Shown: positions 30,301-41,830 of the stretch, piece by piece
Layout of the letters: every line of letters begins with the position of its first letter
Numbering within the stretch: the stretch's first letter is position 1
Assembly: GCA_029204225.1 (NCBI GenBank)
Contig: CM055114.1
Coordinates: forward strand, 11,715,634 to 11,779,633
Reading direction: 5' to 3'
Origin: Diphasiastrum complanatum
Lineage: Eukaryota > Streptophyta > Lycopodiopsida > Lycopodiales > Lycopodiaceae
DNA: 64,000 nt
Position numbers and translations under genes: made by a program
The notes under the pieces: generated by a model
Told to the model about the DNA's origin: nothing
Databases searched by the model: none
The model's input: the letters and a program-made list of their open reading frames with translations, nothing else

Positions 30301-31480
30301 GACAAACAGAGAGATCGACCTTACTTGAAGGATAGTCGAGATCAAGAACCATGGATTGTCTGGACATTTTCAAAATATATGCATGATTCACGTGTCCTAA
30401 GTGATGATGCCAAATGTTTTATTAACAGAAATTTTCAAGGCTTGACTAGACTTAGAATAACAATGTGCCAATCTATATAAGTAATCATGCCTCTTGCCGA
30501 GTGCAAGGATCTTATTACTCCTATCAATAATTTTGCATAGATCAGATTCGAATTTTACCTTATGACCTAAATCTATGATTCTACTTACTGATAACAGATT
30601 TGTAGAGAGTTTAGGAACATATAAGACTTTTGATAGTAATTTGAATTGATTGTGCTGGAATTACAATCTTATAGTACCTTCACCTTCAATAGTGTGAGTA
30701 CTTTTGTCACCAAGATGAACAAATTTCTTCGTGTTGTAAGACATGTAGGAGTTGAAGATCTCACGTTGATTGGTCATATGTTGAGTTGCTCCAAAATCCA
30801 GAAACCATGAATCATCCAAAAATGCGCTTTGATCTTTGACCATGAATGCGCCTTCGTCCACTTTGACCTGGGGAGGTCATGAAACTATGTTTTTTGTTGA
30901 TCAGGTTGCTTGGATACATTCTTCGCTTTATGGTTATTGCTCTTGCAATACCTGCAAAACATCTTCTTCTTTGACTGTGGATTCGATGATTATTTTTGAC
31001 TTGAGTCAGCTTCTGATTCGTTGCAGCCTTCTTGGAGTTTTTCTGCTTCTGTCGCTTAGAGCCTTTGTTGACATATAGAGCCTGAGAGGAGAAAGTCGAC
31101 AAAGTGTCTTGACTTCTTCTATTATCTTCTTGCAACAACATAGTGATAACCCTAGATAATAAGCGCAAAAGCTTTACCGTCCTTCGATTTTCACTTTGAG
31201 TCGTCGTCTTCAGGTTTTACTTTTGTGCTTATAACAACATCCCATAATTCGCTGGCGATTAGCAAGGTCTTCATCTTAAATTTTCACAAATGATAATTGG
31301 ATCCATTCAGCTTGTCTACGATAAGACCGGCTTTACTTTAAGAATTCATCTGGAACTTAGTCTGTCAATTGTATCGATGACGCTAAGATGTAGTAATCCC
31401 AACAATAGGAAACCAATTCTCTGATACTGAAAGATTGGAAAGAACTGAAGAGTTTGATATCAATTTGATATTGCAAAAGA
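30301..31480 (-). pseudogene. Copia D gag, protease and pre-integrase region
   Basis: The protease frame at 30661-30861 reads DDSWFLDFGATQHMTNQRE; the usual DSGA is DFGA, so the catalytic Asp is kept but the Ser is lost. Upstream a Lys/Gln-rich frame (30812-31168) covers the gag CCHC region out of phase. Downstream the pre-integrase segment is degraded. The order fits copia. Confidence 0.7.
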
Positions 31481-31555
31481 TATCAAGTATTAGAGCTTTT
31501 GCTCTGATACCATGAAGAAATCAGATAAAGAAGTAGTGAAATAGCTCTGATACAA

Positions 31556-31763
31556 TGTCGGAAATAGGTTAAATAATCGTAACAAAAACTTCCTATTTCC
31601 AGTACATGACTACACCTATCAAAAATTGAACAAAGCAGTAGTGATGGGAATCACGTTCAATCTTTAGCAACTAACTTTGAAATCGCTAGATACTAAGTGA
31701 TTACGTAGCCAAACATGAAGTATTGAATTCTTTGACAATTTTATCAGTTACAAAGGAAATACA
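31556..31763 (-). repeat. Copia D 5' LTR with adjacent primer-binding sites
   Basis: It begins TGTCGGAAATAGG. Next to it at 31545-31555 the minus strand reads TTGTATCAGAGC, the primer-binding site. A second, better copy (ATGGTATCAGAGC) lies about 45 bases further into the leader at 31501-31513. Confidence 0.8.
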
Positions 31764-31769
31764 GAGATG

Positions 31770-33395
31770 GACAGTTCTTGAGAGGTATACACTCAATCAT
31801 TTTGGACTTCATCAGAAGAACCAGAGAGCCTAGCTGAAGCAATTAACTCCAAGGATGTTGTGAAGTGGCAAGAAGCCATGGAAAGTGAGTACAACTCACA
31901 TTTTTGACGAACCGGACCTGGACACTGGTCGACTTCCCCACTCACAAGAGAGTTATCGACAACAAGTGGGTCTTCAAGAAGAAGATCAACTTTGATGGTT
32001 TCATTGCTAAATGGAAAGCACAGCTGGTGGCTAAAGGATTCACTCAAGTCCAAAGAGTGGATTACCAAGAAATTTTTAGTCCTGTCGTCAAGATGCAGTC
32101 AATTAGAACTCTAATTGCGTTAGCGGCCGCGGAAGACCTCGAAATGCACCAAATGGATGTCAAGAAAACATTTCTCAATGACAATGTCGAAGAGGAGCTG
32201 TACACCTTCCAACCGGAAGGATTCGAAGTCAAAGGCCATGAGCACAAAGTGTACAAGCTGCACAAAGCAATCTACGGTCTGAAATAGGCCGCAAGAGCAT
32301 GGTTTGATAGAATCAACTCTTATCTCATTCAATTGGGATTTGCAAACAATTCAGTTGACTGTAATGTTTATTCAAAGCAGATAGGCACCAATGCAGTTCA
32401 CATAGCTCTTTACGTAGATGATGCATTTATTTGGTCTCACGACACTTCTCTTATGCACACTACTAAGAGTGATCTGTCAAAGGAATTTGACATGACTGAT
32501 TTAGGAGCTATTCATTCTTTACTAGGAATTCACATTACTAAAAATAGACTTCAGAAAAAGATCTATCTCCGTCAGCAGAGATATCTAAAAAGCATTTTAG
32601 AAAAGTTTCATATGTCTGATTGCAAACCAATTGATACTCCAATGAATCCAAGTTTAGTATTGACTAAACCTTCTTGTGCTGAGATTGATAGTAAAGTACT
32701 CGACTTAGCGAAGTACTCTTATTATTCACTAATCAGATCTTTAATGTATGCAAGGCTGTGTACTAGACCAGATTTAGCATACACTATTAGCACGTTAAGT
32801 CAATTCATGTCTAATCCTAGGATCTCTCATTGAAAAACATTAAAGAGAGTGATGAGATATATTCAGGGAAGTTTAGATGACATCTTATGTTACGATGGAA
32901 ATGCTATCTTGCAAGGCTAATCCAACTCAGATTGGGGAGGAACACTCTCTACCAGAAAATCTACCTCCGGGTTCTGTTTCTATCTGGTAGGGGGACCGAT
33001 TTCGTGGAACTCAAGGAAGTAGAAATCAATTGCTCTTTCTTTGACTGAGGCAGAGTACATCGTAGCATGTCAAGCTTCAAAAGAAAATGTATGGATCAGG
33101 TTGTTACTTCACGACTTACGTCACACTCAGTTCAATGCTACCACCATTCTGTGTGACAACTTGAGTTGTATTTCACTATCACTGAATCCCAGATTTCATG
33201 GCAAATCCAAGCACATAGAAATCTAGTATCATTTCATTCGGGAGAAAGTCTTCTAAGGGCAAGTGATACTTCAATATTGCTCCACAACAAAAATGGTTGC
33301 AAATATCTTCACCAAAGCGCTTCCTAGGATAAGCATCAGAAGTTCTTCATCATGTTGAACCTGACGAAGATACCAAGGCACCAACCGTGACCTTC
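31770..33395 (+). pseudogene. Copia C reverse transcriptase and RNase H (right half of a split element)
   Basis: After the copia D LTR the frame resumes with SLAEAINSKDVVKWQEAMES, the standard start of a copia reverse transcriptase region. Then come NKWVFKKKINFDGFIAKWKA, MHQMDVKKTFLND, YGLK-stop-AARAWF, and LYVDDAFI with the catalytic Asp pair. Next are SDCKPIDTPMNPS and CTRPDLAYTISTLSQFMSNP, and RNase H traces ending in TEAEYIVACQASKE, LSLNPRFHGKSKHIEI and ANIFTKALPR. Stops at about 31903, 32287 and 32831 plus shifts disable it. A short polypurine tract (33396-33403) precedes the LTR. Confidence 0.9.
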
Positions 33396-33403
33396 AGGGG
33401 GAC

Positions 33404-35263
33404 TATTGGAAATTAAGCCCACAATTGTCTCCTTGGTGAATCATAACTTAAACAACCAATAAATTTGAAGAACGTCTACAATGAGCTTCTGGCTGATCTC
33501 CAGCAAAGGGTAACCAATCCTATTATAATTTCAAGTTCAGATGTTAAATTTAATAACTTGAAGTCATTGAAGACTTGGCCATCTTCAAGGACTTCCACAA
33601 ACTTGCATTTAGAACAAGTCTGTAGATTTATATTACCTTTTGAACAGTCTGTAGAAATACACAAAGTGTCGCACAGTTTGCATTTTTTGCACTTTCTCAA
33701 AAACTACGAAACTTGTCTTCGACTTCTTCCATTCAACTATTTTGAAGAAGTCAACCTATTCACAGTTCAACAATTTAACTATTTTCAACACCTTCGGCTT
33801 TTTCGCATTTTTCCAAAAAATGTGAAGAAAGATGAATTCCAGAAGGTCCTCTATTTTTAAGGGTTAAACTGTTAAAGGCACCTTCGCCAACTTTTTAAGG
33901 GGGGGTGGGCTATATCTGCGTACGTGACAGAGGTGGCTTCTATCATATGCCAAAATCTGTCTTCTGTGAGTACATATGCTTCGAAGTAACTGTACTCCCC
34001 ACAAGGTTGTGTTCTACGTAGAGTGTCTCCAGGGCATAGATACTTCTAGACCCCTACTCTGACATTAGGTTATGTGTCTGCTAAAGTTCTAGGACTGTTA
34101 AGGGTATATCCATTGAAATTGTTCAGTTTTTATTGGACACCCTAGACACTGTTCTTCTAAGTGGGGTAGGTCAAGTGAAATGTGGTGAGTATATTACGCA
34201 TGCCATCATGTTCACTGGACGGTAGTGTTTTCCAGATTTTGGGTCTAGATGTTTCGCTAGACAGTATCGAAAATGGTGTGCCTACTTTGCGACTTAGCCG
34301 TGACAGTGTATTTCAACTGTTTCTGGTGGACTACCCACTCTGGTGTTTCACAGAGGTCGGGCCCAGTTAACACTTTCCATAATAGAGTCACAAAACAATT
34401 TCAACTTGGAAACTTCAAATAGCGTACTAACGGAGATTTTAGCACAGAGTGACTAGTGCTAGAAATCACGTAGTATCAAGCGATTGCTTACTGTCCTATC
34501 CATAGGAAAGACAATTTCATCATGAGTGAAACAATCCTTACGTTTGTTAATTTCCAGATAGTACGACATAAGCAAGTAAGGACCTCCAACCTTAAACCAC
34601 CGTATGGTGACGTGACTTACTTGCTAGTCTAAACCCAACATAACATGCTTACGAGAATTTGGTACACCAAGTCACTTATGTTCACTAGCATTGCAGGCAT
34701 TGTATTGTAGAATTGCTATTAAGTCCCTTCACTATATAACACAGGATTGCGGATCCTATACATATCCACTCTATCACGGAATGGTGTGGAACCACAACAA
34801 AAACCGATTAACTAATAACTAGTATGCATACGAACATCATACCATATAGCAATATTGAGATGAAACATGCGTTACCTTAGTGATGAATTGGGAAGCCGGA
34901 TTGCCGCAAGAACCGCTTAGTCATGAATGCTTCTTCACTCCTTCAATCGCAATCCCTTTGTTGTTTGCCACTGGTTTTGCCAGTGGTGGTTGGATACATG
35001 GTGAAACCAAAGAGAAGGCAACTGGCAGGGATGGAACATTGGCAATGACGGATATATCGGTTTATTGTTGAGCAAATCAGATTTGTCATACACAGATCCT
35101 CTCTGTCAGCGATGGAAAGACAGGGGCTTCATTCATTTCTTTTGAGCAGAAAAATATTCAAAATCTATCTCTCTGTCAACGATGGATAGGACAGGACAGG
35201 CAAGGCAGAACCAGCTTCAACCAGAGGTAGACAATGATCAAAACTTTAGAATCTCTGATTGCT
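33404..35263. other. Copia C 3' LTR and following non-coding sequence
   Basis: TATTGGAAATTAAGCCCACA at 33404 is the LTR start; a fragment of the same LTR at 21955 begins TGTTGG. The right end cannot be fixed without a second full copy. CTTCG-rich words occur at 33690-33900. From about 35095 the paired CTCTGTCA motifs seen at 5719-5802 recur. A 62-codon frame at 34182 has no recognisable domain. Confidence 0.5.
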
Positions 35264-35735
35264 CTACCTCGAGCTACTGCATGTGTCTAATTTGTCATGC
35301 ATGCATCTTGCATGTTGCATGCAAACTAGGACATGTGGCTTACACATCTAAAAGTAAAAACTAAAGAACTAGTGACATTTGTCACTTTACATGCATGCAT
35401 ATCTACCTATTTTTACCAAGTGTCGAATTCTGAACTAAAATTGTCCAAATCACTATGCATGTGTCCAAATCACTTTGTGCATGCCTTGCATGTCACTTTG
35501 GATCACTTACAACCATTGCATGTGATATGCCACGAGTTTCTACAAGCCCATAATTGGCATTTCTATGTCTACATTCTATATGCATGTTGTATTTGACCAA
35601 CTAGGCTCATGAAACCATGTAGCTCGAGTTTCTTCTAGGCCAAATTTGGCACTTGCAATATGAAACATTACATACACATAGAAAAAACTTTTACTAAAGC
35701 CTAAAATCAAGATGGATGATTTTTCATTTTCAACA
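35264..35735 (-). repeat. Inverted copia B-type LTR inside copia A integrase
   Basis: 35340-35735 is the reverse complement of 26935-27330, ending CAACA at 35735, the mirror of the TGTTG LTR start. The remaining 35264-35340 holds CATGCAT-rich sequence and a GCTCTACCTCGAGCTACT phrase that also occurs, in direct orientation, at 27348. On its right side the integrase of copia A is cut in mid-domain. Confidence 0.75.
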
Positions 35736-36269
35736 GTTTGTGTCTCAGCCATGGCCTTGAATCTCTTGAAGCATTCAAAGGCTTCAAATTTTTGCTAAAT
35801 GAACATGACTGTAGACCATCTAGAATAATCATCTATGAAAGTGATAAAATAGATTGCATCTCCTAAGGACGGAGCTGGCTTTGGACCACAGAGATTGCTA
35901 TGTACAAGATCCAATACATGCCTTCTTTTGATGGAATGTGATTTGGGAAACTTGCTTCTAGAGTGTTTGCCATAGACGCATGATTCACAAAAGAAAGATT
36001 TCCTATCTAACGAAGAAGGAAAATTCAATCCATCAACTAAGCTATTACAACGCATATAGGAAAGTCATCTTGTATTCACGTGTCCAAATCGACTATGCCA
36101 CAGAACAACATTGTCGTTTACATTTTTATTAGAGATACTAGCTAATGCAACTGAATTAGAGAGTACGTAAAGATTTCTAACTCTAGTGTATGTAGTCAAA
36201 GTAGTATCTTTCTCGAATGTTGTACACTGCTCAGATGAGAAAGTAACAATGTAGCCCTCATCAGTCATC
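35736..36269 (-). pseudogene. Copia A integrase N-terminal part
   Basis: Minus-strand frames give YVLSNSVALASISNK and VVLWHSRFGHVNTR (pre-integrase His motif), then CESCVYGKHSRSKFPKS (Cys pair), VLDLVHSNLCGPKPAPSLGD with Asp replaced by Asn at the first catalytic position, and FITFIDDYSRWSTVMF. After a stop, a FEAFECFKRFKAMAETQ trace runs to 35736. The DNA then switches to an inverted LTR, so the catalytic core and all of reverse transcriptase and RNase H are missing. Confidence 0.85.
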
Positions 36270-36491
36270 TTAGAGACTCAGTAACAGGTTCTTTGATAGC
36301 TGAGGAACGTGAAGGACGTTGGGAACACAAATGGATAGATCATTGTTGAATGTGATCTTGACTGTTTCTTTGTCTTCCACACGTATGGTTCTTGAATCTC
36401 CGAGGTAGATGAATTGATTTCTGTTGTAAGCTGCATACTCGGTAAACCATTCCTTGCGAGAGGTCATATTTTGGGTAGCACCGATGTCCAA
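36270..36491 (-). pseudogene. Copia A protease
   Basis: DIGATQNMTSRKEWFTEY replaces the usual DSGATxHMT. It is followed by FIYLGDSRTIRVEDK and SICVPNVLHVPQLSKNLLL, the full copia protease pattern. The Asp is kept and the Ser is lost to Ile. A stop lies just upstream. Confidence 0.85.
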
Positions 36492-36529
36492 GTACTAGCT
36501 ATCACAGTCTTTGTTGTTGTTGTTGTAAG

Positions 36530-37459
36530 ACATTAACAAATGTGTATCCTGCTCCTTGAATTCCGCCATGTTGGAGGAGTCTAGCTGTTGTTGTTGTTGA
36601 TGCTTCTTTGTCTCGTTGTAGATCCGAATATGACACTCCTTGATGTCGTGATTAGCTCTTTTGCAATATCTGTAGAAGATCTTCTTGCACGATCCACCAT
36701 GCTCACCTTGAGTGTGAGGCTTCTGTTGTTGCTGCTACACTTTATTCTTGACCTTGGAGTAGTCTCTCTTCTTGGTATATAGAGCCATGGATTTGTCTTT
36801 GATAGACAGGCTACCAGTCTGTCTCTGCATTTCTTCTTGAAGTAGGTGACCAATCACCTTCTGAAGAGTGAGGTCGGGTTGTGTGGAGATCATCACCACA
36901 AAATGTTCATACGACTTTGGAAGAGAAGAAAGCAAGGTCATAACGACATCATCATCATCTTGAAAGAGCATCCTATAGTTGATAACTGATCCAATAAAGA
37001 CTTGAAGCTGTTGATGTGAGAAGTGATGGCAGTAGAATCAGACATGCTAAGAGTAAAGAACTTCCTTCTAAGATGTAATCTAGTAGTTACATCATGAGTC
37101 TCATAGAGATTTGATAACAAATCTAATGCATCCTTAGAGGTTTTGCTGTGGTAACATGGGATATTTGGGAGTCGGCCAGATTGAGTGTGATACATGCTAA
37201 GGCCTTCCGATCTTTGATCTTCCATGCCTTTGCTTGATCACCATCTTTTGGTTTCAAGTCTGCACCTTCTACTATATTCCAAAGATCTCTATCTATCAAC
37301 ATCATCCGGAGTTTTAACTTGCCATTTCATGACCTTCAACTTCAAAATATGTCCAAACTTGTTTTTGAACATAAGAAAGATAGGGCTAGAACCATTGAAC
37401 TTGTCAATGATTCTAGCCTCGTTGGATGATGACGATGAAGAGTTACCTATATGAGACAT
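36530..37459 (-). pseudogene. Copia A gag
   Basis: From an ATG at 37459 (MSHIGNSSSSSNEARIIDKF) the gag follows through frames at 37123-37305, 36938-37225 and 36735-36971, joined by shifts. Landmarks are DLWNIVEGADLKPKD, the ALDLLSNLYETHDVTTRLHL block, SLPKSYEHFVVMIS and LLQEEMQRQTG. The zinc knuckle near 36650 is damaged: its first Cys and its Gly are lost. A (GTT)n-like CAA-rich run encodes polyGln or polyAsn at 36510-36600. Confidence 0.8.
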
Positions 37460-37510
37460 GATAACAGTAATACAGATATAGCAAACTTAATCTCTCAGTT
37501 TATTTGAGCT

Positions 37511-37526
37511 ACACTCTGATACCAAT
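37511..37526 (-). promoter_or_regulatory. Primer-binding site of copia A (tRNA-Met type)
   Basis: The minus strand reads ATTGGTATCAGAGTGT, close to the TGGTATCAGAGC initiator tRNA-Met site. It lies directly inside the LTR starting at 37528. Confidence 0.75.
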
Positions 37527-37527
37527 A

Positions 37528-38148
37528 TGATGGGACAAGAGAGATAAAAGAACGCGAACGGAGAAGAGAGCAAGAATATTGTGGAACAGCTCTCCCATTG
37601 CAATCAGTTGCTAGATGCAAAAATAGTCTAATAGAAAACTTCCGCTAAATATAATCGTAGTTGTTAAGTGTTCTAATTGTCCAACAGGATCTTAAAAATT
37701 AATTCATACTCTTAAAAGCAAGAGTACAGTCCACCGAAGAGATTAGAGATAGTTTGTGTGTGGTATTACTAGAAATCGGATTCAATGTGAAGTATGGTTC
37801 TGAAATAAATGGAAGAGCAGTACGATATCGCGAGTTCCTCAAGCGTCAAAGATAGCCATCGTCTGATCAGAAATTGAGGAGGCGTAGATGTCCATGTTTT
37901 GATCAGAGTGAGTAAACAAGTGCGATCAAACAACGATGAAAGTGCATTCAATCACAACAAGCATTCATCTACGTTGTACACAGATAAAAACATGATGTTG
38001 CTATATTACACTGAAGCACAATACAAATAGCAATTACAACCAAAACTTGACGGCGTAACTGGGAGGTTCAAATAATACGTCTTATGGACGGAGCAACCAA
38101 TAATTTGTGCTTGGATGATCTATTTATAGATTTCATCCGTGTATTAAA
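37528..38148 (-). repeat. Copia A 5' LTR
   Basis: It is a direct repeat of 22960-23578, beginning TGATGGGAC beside the primer-binding site. The shared sequence stops at 38148, just after the minus-strand TATA box near 38118, so this copy has lost most of its U3. The two LTRs are about 14.5 kb apart because of later insertions and rearrangements. Confidence 0.85.
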
Positions 38149-39839
38149 ATAGGGCTCCACAGAGGGCATAGATTGACAAGCGAATTTTCTCAAATTGGTT
38201 TCCTTTCGGATTACTTATTTGAAACCAATCTGTGCTATTGAGCATATTCATTGCATATTGTCACAAATTTGTTCTCACAATTTACAGTTACTTAGATGAT
38301 TAAATGTAAAAGCTTCAGAAGTTGCATACTTGAAAAACAATGAGAAGTTTGCAAGATTGATTTTTTGGACCATGAACTCTTTCTTAGCCTTGGGCAATCT
38401 TCTTATTCCACTTCAATCTTATTACGCTTGTTCAAGGTGTTCTTTGACTCACCTACCAGATGGCAGACAAACATATTTCAACTCTCAAAAAGGCTTCTAA
38501 CAAATGATGTACCAACGGGACACTCACATGGAAAAAAGAATCTTACAATTTAATCATTAGTCGAGTTGACTGATAATGAGCTGCCTATCTTGCCCATAGA
38601 GAGCCAGCGCAGCTGTATCCCCCACCTCATCATCACGCCTCCACAATGAAAAGATAGAAATCACCAGTCAGAACTACAATCAACGCATTTCCACCTCACC
38701 ATCGCGCCTCCACAATGAAAAGATAGAAATCACCAGTCAGAATTACAATCAATGCATTTCCACCTCCTTTTGTGCTTCCTTCTGTGGCTTCAACTTGCGG
38801 CGCTCCATGCTTCCTCCTTGCCTTGCCTTGCATGATAACATGTTTCTGTCTAATGTATGATGGCCCTGAGAGATGGCCTTTTGAATTTGTTAATGTTTGT
38901 GTACACTCTTCTGCCTTATAAAGCAAAATTGATATTTTGCACATACTACAATACATACTGCTCTACCAACTATTCCCGATGAACTTGAGTGACTGTCAGT
39001 TCAAAGGTGAACAGTTACAGAAAATTATTTGTGTCTCTACTTTTGGCATTCAGAAGTGCAAATCAGTGAGGTTTGGCCTTATCAGGTGCATGATAGAGCG
39101 AAAACTGTAATCAATTACTCTCTTGGAAAGCTGTAGACTTGCCATTGCTGCAGGATTGCATTTAGGTAATTAGCAGGATGCTTATCACATTGGCTTGTCT
39201 GTTTTCTTTGAAATGTCTTGAACATACTTCTCGTTGTTATTGATTCAGGATTTTTTGCAACACTAAGTATGGCCATGAAGGAGCTCCGTTCTGCTTCTCC
39301 TGGCCCAGTAATTCTTTGAATCTTCATAGCCTAGAGAGAGCCTACCATTTTGCCCTCTGGAGTTGAGTCGTTGCATAGATGCTTTCCTAACACCGGCATT
39401 GTAGCAAGCTCAGCGAAATTTTCACTTGTCACCGTTGCCGCAGCGATAGCAGCAGCCGCTGCTCGTAGAGACATGTTGCACATGGCTTCATGGAGGGTCT
39501 TCTCTGTTCAAGGCTTGCAAATTAATCCATGATGGTATTCTGAAGTGTAACTCTTGCAAAGAAAAATTCTGTGGGTTTTATTCTAATTTTTTATAAAAAT
39601 AAGTGATAGACAGGTATATCTATCTCTATTCACCTTAAATCTTTTATGCATAGTGTTTACACTATGATCCGTTGGTGTTTGCACAACACATCTATTTACA
39701 CAAGCCTACAGTAGACTATTTTTTATATGCCAGAAGTCTACCATAGATCTTTCTTCTCTATCTCAGTTAGACTTGCTAATAAACATATTTGATCAAAGTG
39801 GCCACCAAAATCTCTTCATATGCACTAAAACCTTGCTCT
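38149..39839. other. Intergenic stretch with a short tandem duplication
   Basis: Contains the 69-bp duplication at 38622-38760. At 39115-39530 both strands have frames of 60-70 codons. The minus-strand one (MKIQRITGPGEAERSSF, preceded by an Ala-rich stretch) looks somewhat protein-like, but I cannot assign it and a stop interrupts it. No other gene signal. Confidence 0.4.
38622..38760. repeat. Tandem duplication, 69-bp unit, two copies
   Basis: CCACCTCA starts at 38622 and 38691, and CGCCTCCACAATGAAAAGAT recurs exactly 69 bases apart. The copies differ at about four positions, so the duplication is recent. Confidence 0.9.
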
Positions 39840-41396
39840 TTCTTGTAGTGAAGTTGGAAAATTTAGGGGAGCTGTGTAAACTGGACTTAAGGTCAAATGG
39901 TTTTCATGGTATGGTTCCAGCATCGATAGCAAACTGTTCCAACCTACGTGGACTTTCTTGAATGATAATGTTCTTTTCGGATATGTACCAGCAAATATTG
40001 GAAGCCTATCAAACCTTAAAACTTTGAATTTAGCCAACAACAGACTGGATGGAAGTATCCCTTCTCAGCTTCAAGGATTAAAATCTATTCAAACAGTCAA
40101 CTTCTCTAAAAATTTGCTTACAGGCACGATCCCTTGGAGCTCTCAAACTGTACTTGTCATATCTGGATTTTTTCTGAAAACAGCCTTACAGGAAATATTC
40201 CTAGTGAGCTTGAAAGTCTTTCAGCTTTAACTTATTTTTCATTGAGAGAAAACAATTTCAAAGGGAAAATTCCAACATCTCTTGCAAACTACTCTCTGCT
40301 CATGTCGTTGGATCTAGATAGCAACTTGTTGGATGGTTTTCTACCTCTGGAGCTTGGAATCTTGAGGAATCTTTAAGTCCATAGGCAGTGTACCTCAAGC
40401 AATGGGAAATATCTCTTCCTTGCAGGTATTGATACTGGGACATATCAATTTATTTGTTTCAATTCCTTCAAATTTTCAATCAAAATTTCTAAAGGTGTTA
40501 GACCTACAAGATAATGGGTTCAGTGGACATCTCTCACCAACATTTACCAATCTTTCATCACTGAATGTCTTGACTATGGAAAGAAATTTTCTCAGTGGAA
40601 CTGTTCCTACCATTTTTGGATCATTGCAATTTCTCTTCATTGGCAAAAACAATCTTTCAGGGGTGATTCCATTCCAGCTGGGAGCTCTAAATCAGCTGAA
40701 GTTGTTGTCCCTTCTTTTCAAAAACTTGGGTGGTAGAATACCAACAGAACTCTCAGGATGTTTGAACTTGAAAGTCCTTGATCTTCAAAGCAACCTGTTG
40801 TGCGGCCCCATTCCATCTTCATTTGAAGCCTTGCAAAACTTAAAAGTCCTTGAACTCGGTTCAAACAATCTCTCAAGAGAAATACCATCTACTTTTGGAA
40901 GCTGTCTCTCCTTACAAATTCTAGACTTGAGCAATCAGAGGATATCATGAAACATTCCACAAAGTTTGACTGGGCTCTTGAACCTTGAAGTACTATCATT
41001 AGGTAATAATCATATAGAAGGTCCTATTCCTTCAAACTTTATTAAACTGAAAAATTTGAAAGTGATAAACTGCTATGGAAACATCCTCTCTGGGAGCCTA
41101 CCTCTCAACTTGGGTAATCTCCAAAATTTATGTACGCATAATTGGTGGTGCTCCCTTTGATATCGGGAATTGCAGCAATCTAATCATTTTAGAGCTAAAG
41201 CACAATCTTTTGGAGGGATTCATACCTCCTCAACTGAGGACTTTGTTCAAGCTTCGAATCTTGGATCTGAGTCATAACAAATTTTTCGACAGCATACCAG
41301 AGATAATTATGCATTGCAGGCAGTTGGCAAACATTGATCTTGGGAATAACCAATTGATTGGACAAATTCTCCCTACCATGGATAAACTCCAAAAGC

Positions 41397-41397
<1 letters not shown>
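39840..41397 (+). pseudogene. LRR receptor-like ectodomain pseudogene
   Basis: Plus-strand frames shifted at about 39958, 40134, 40378, 40950 and 41140 read as some twenty consecutive plant-type leucine-rich repeats of the LxxLxxLxLxxNxLxGxIP form. Examples are LKTLNLANNRLDGSIPSQL, LKVLDLQSNLLCGPIPSSF and LEVLSLGNNHIEGPIPSNF. This is the extracellular part of an LRR receptor kinase or receptor-like protein. The signal peptide, transmembrane segment and kinase are absent: the copy ends in mid-repeat at a (TC)n tract. At least five frameshifts or stops show that it is not functional. Confidence 0.9.

Positions 41398-41400
<3 letters not shown>

Positions 41401-41442
<42 letters not shown>
41401..41442. 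repeat. (TC)n microsatellite at a pseudogene junction
   Basis: A perfect CT run of 42 bases. On its left the LRR pseudogene (+) breaks off; on its right, within 60 bases, a P450 fragment (minus) begins. Confidence 0.95.
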
Positions 41443-41443
<1 letters not shown>

Positions 41444-41509
41444 ACAAACAAAAACACAAACACTATGCACATACACAAATAACATTCAGGGAATATGGAG
41501 CAGCTAACT

Positions 41510-41830
41510 TGTGGTATGAGAGGGTAGAGACATAGAGCCTCATTCACGGCCGCATGCAAATAGTGTAACTCATCCACATGTTCTGATGTCAAAAGTTCAC
41601 AAAACTTCGACCACAACACTTGTCAAATCTGCACTGATTTTATCCACCACATGCGGATTGTTGCAAAGCAGGTAGACTAGCCACGAAAGAGTTATGGTGG
41701 TTGTATTGCGTCCTACAAGAACAAAGTTGAGAATAGAATCCTGGAGGTCTTTGTCTTTGTACATAACTTTTCCGTCCTCAATCATGAATCTGGAAAGTTG
41801 ATCCTCCCTAGTCTACCAAAAATACATAGG
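41510..41830 (-). pseudogene. Cytochrome P450 fragment, CYP86/CYP704-like
   Basis: The minus-strand frame 41785-41597 has DLQDSILNFVLVGRNTTTIT, the I-helix (normally AGRDTTA; here VGRNTTT), then LSWLVYLLCNNPHVVDKI. After one shift, VDELHYLHAAVNEALCLYP is the K-helix, where ExxR has become ExxC. These are landmarks of fatty-acid omega-hydroxylase P450s. Loss of the K-helix Arg and of the I-helix Asp, plus the shift, make it non-functional. The heme-binding Cys region is absent. Confidence 0.85.

Larger units (their letters stand above)
28287..31763 (-). mobile_element. Copia D, inserted in copia C, internally rearranged
   Basis: A minus-strand element is bounded by two direct LTRs (28287-28490 and 31556-31763). 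On both sides copia C sequence is split. Inside, on the minus strand, come primer-binding site, gag, protease, integrase, an out-of-order RNase H piece, and reverse transcriptase. RNase H is missing from its normal place and the polyprotein is full of stops. The flanks (AAACA left, GAGAT right) do not form a target-site duplication, so the ends may have been altered. Confidence 0.8.

Noticed and set aside
39115-39530. Possible host exon on the minus strand (GPGEAERSSF region)
   Set aside because: Frames on both strands are open for similar lengths, a stop interrupts the candidate, and the apparent donor and acceptor are only about ten bases apart.
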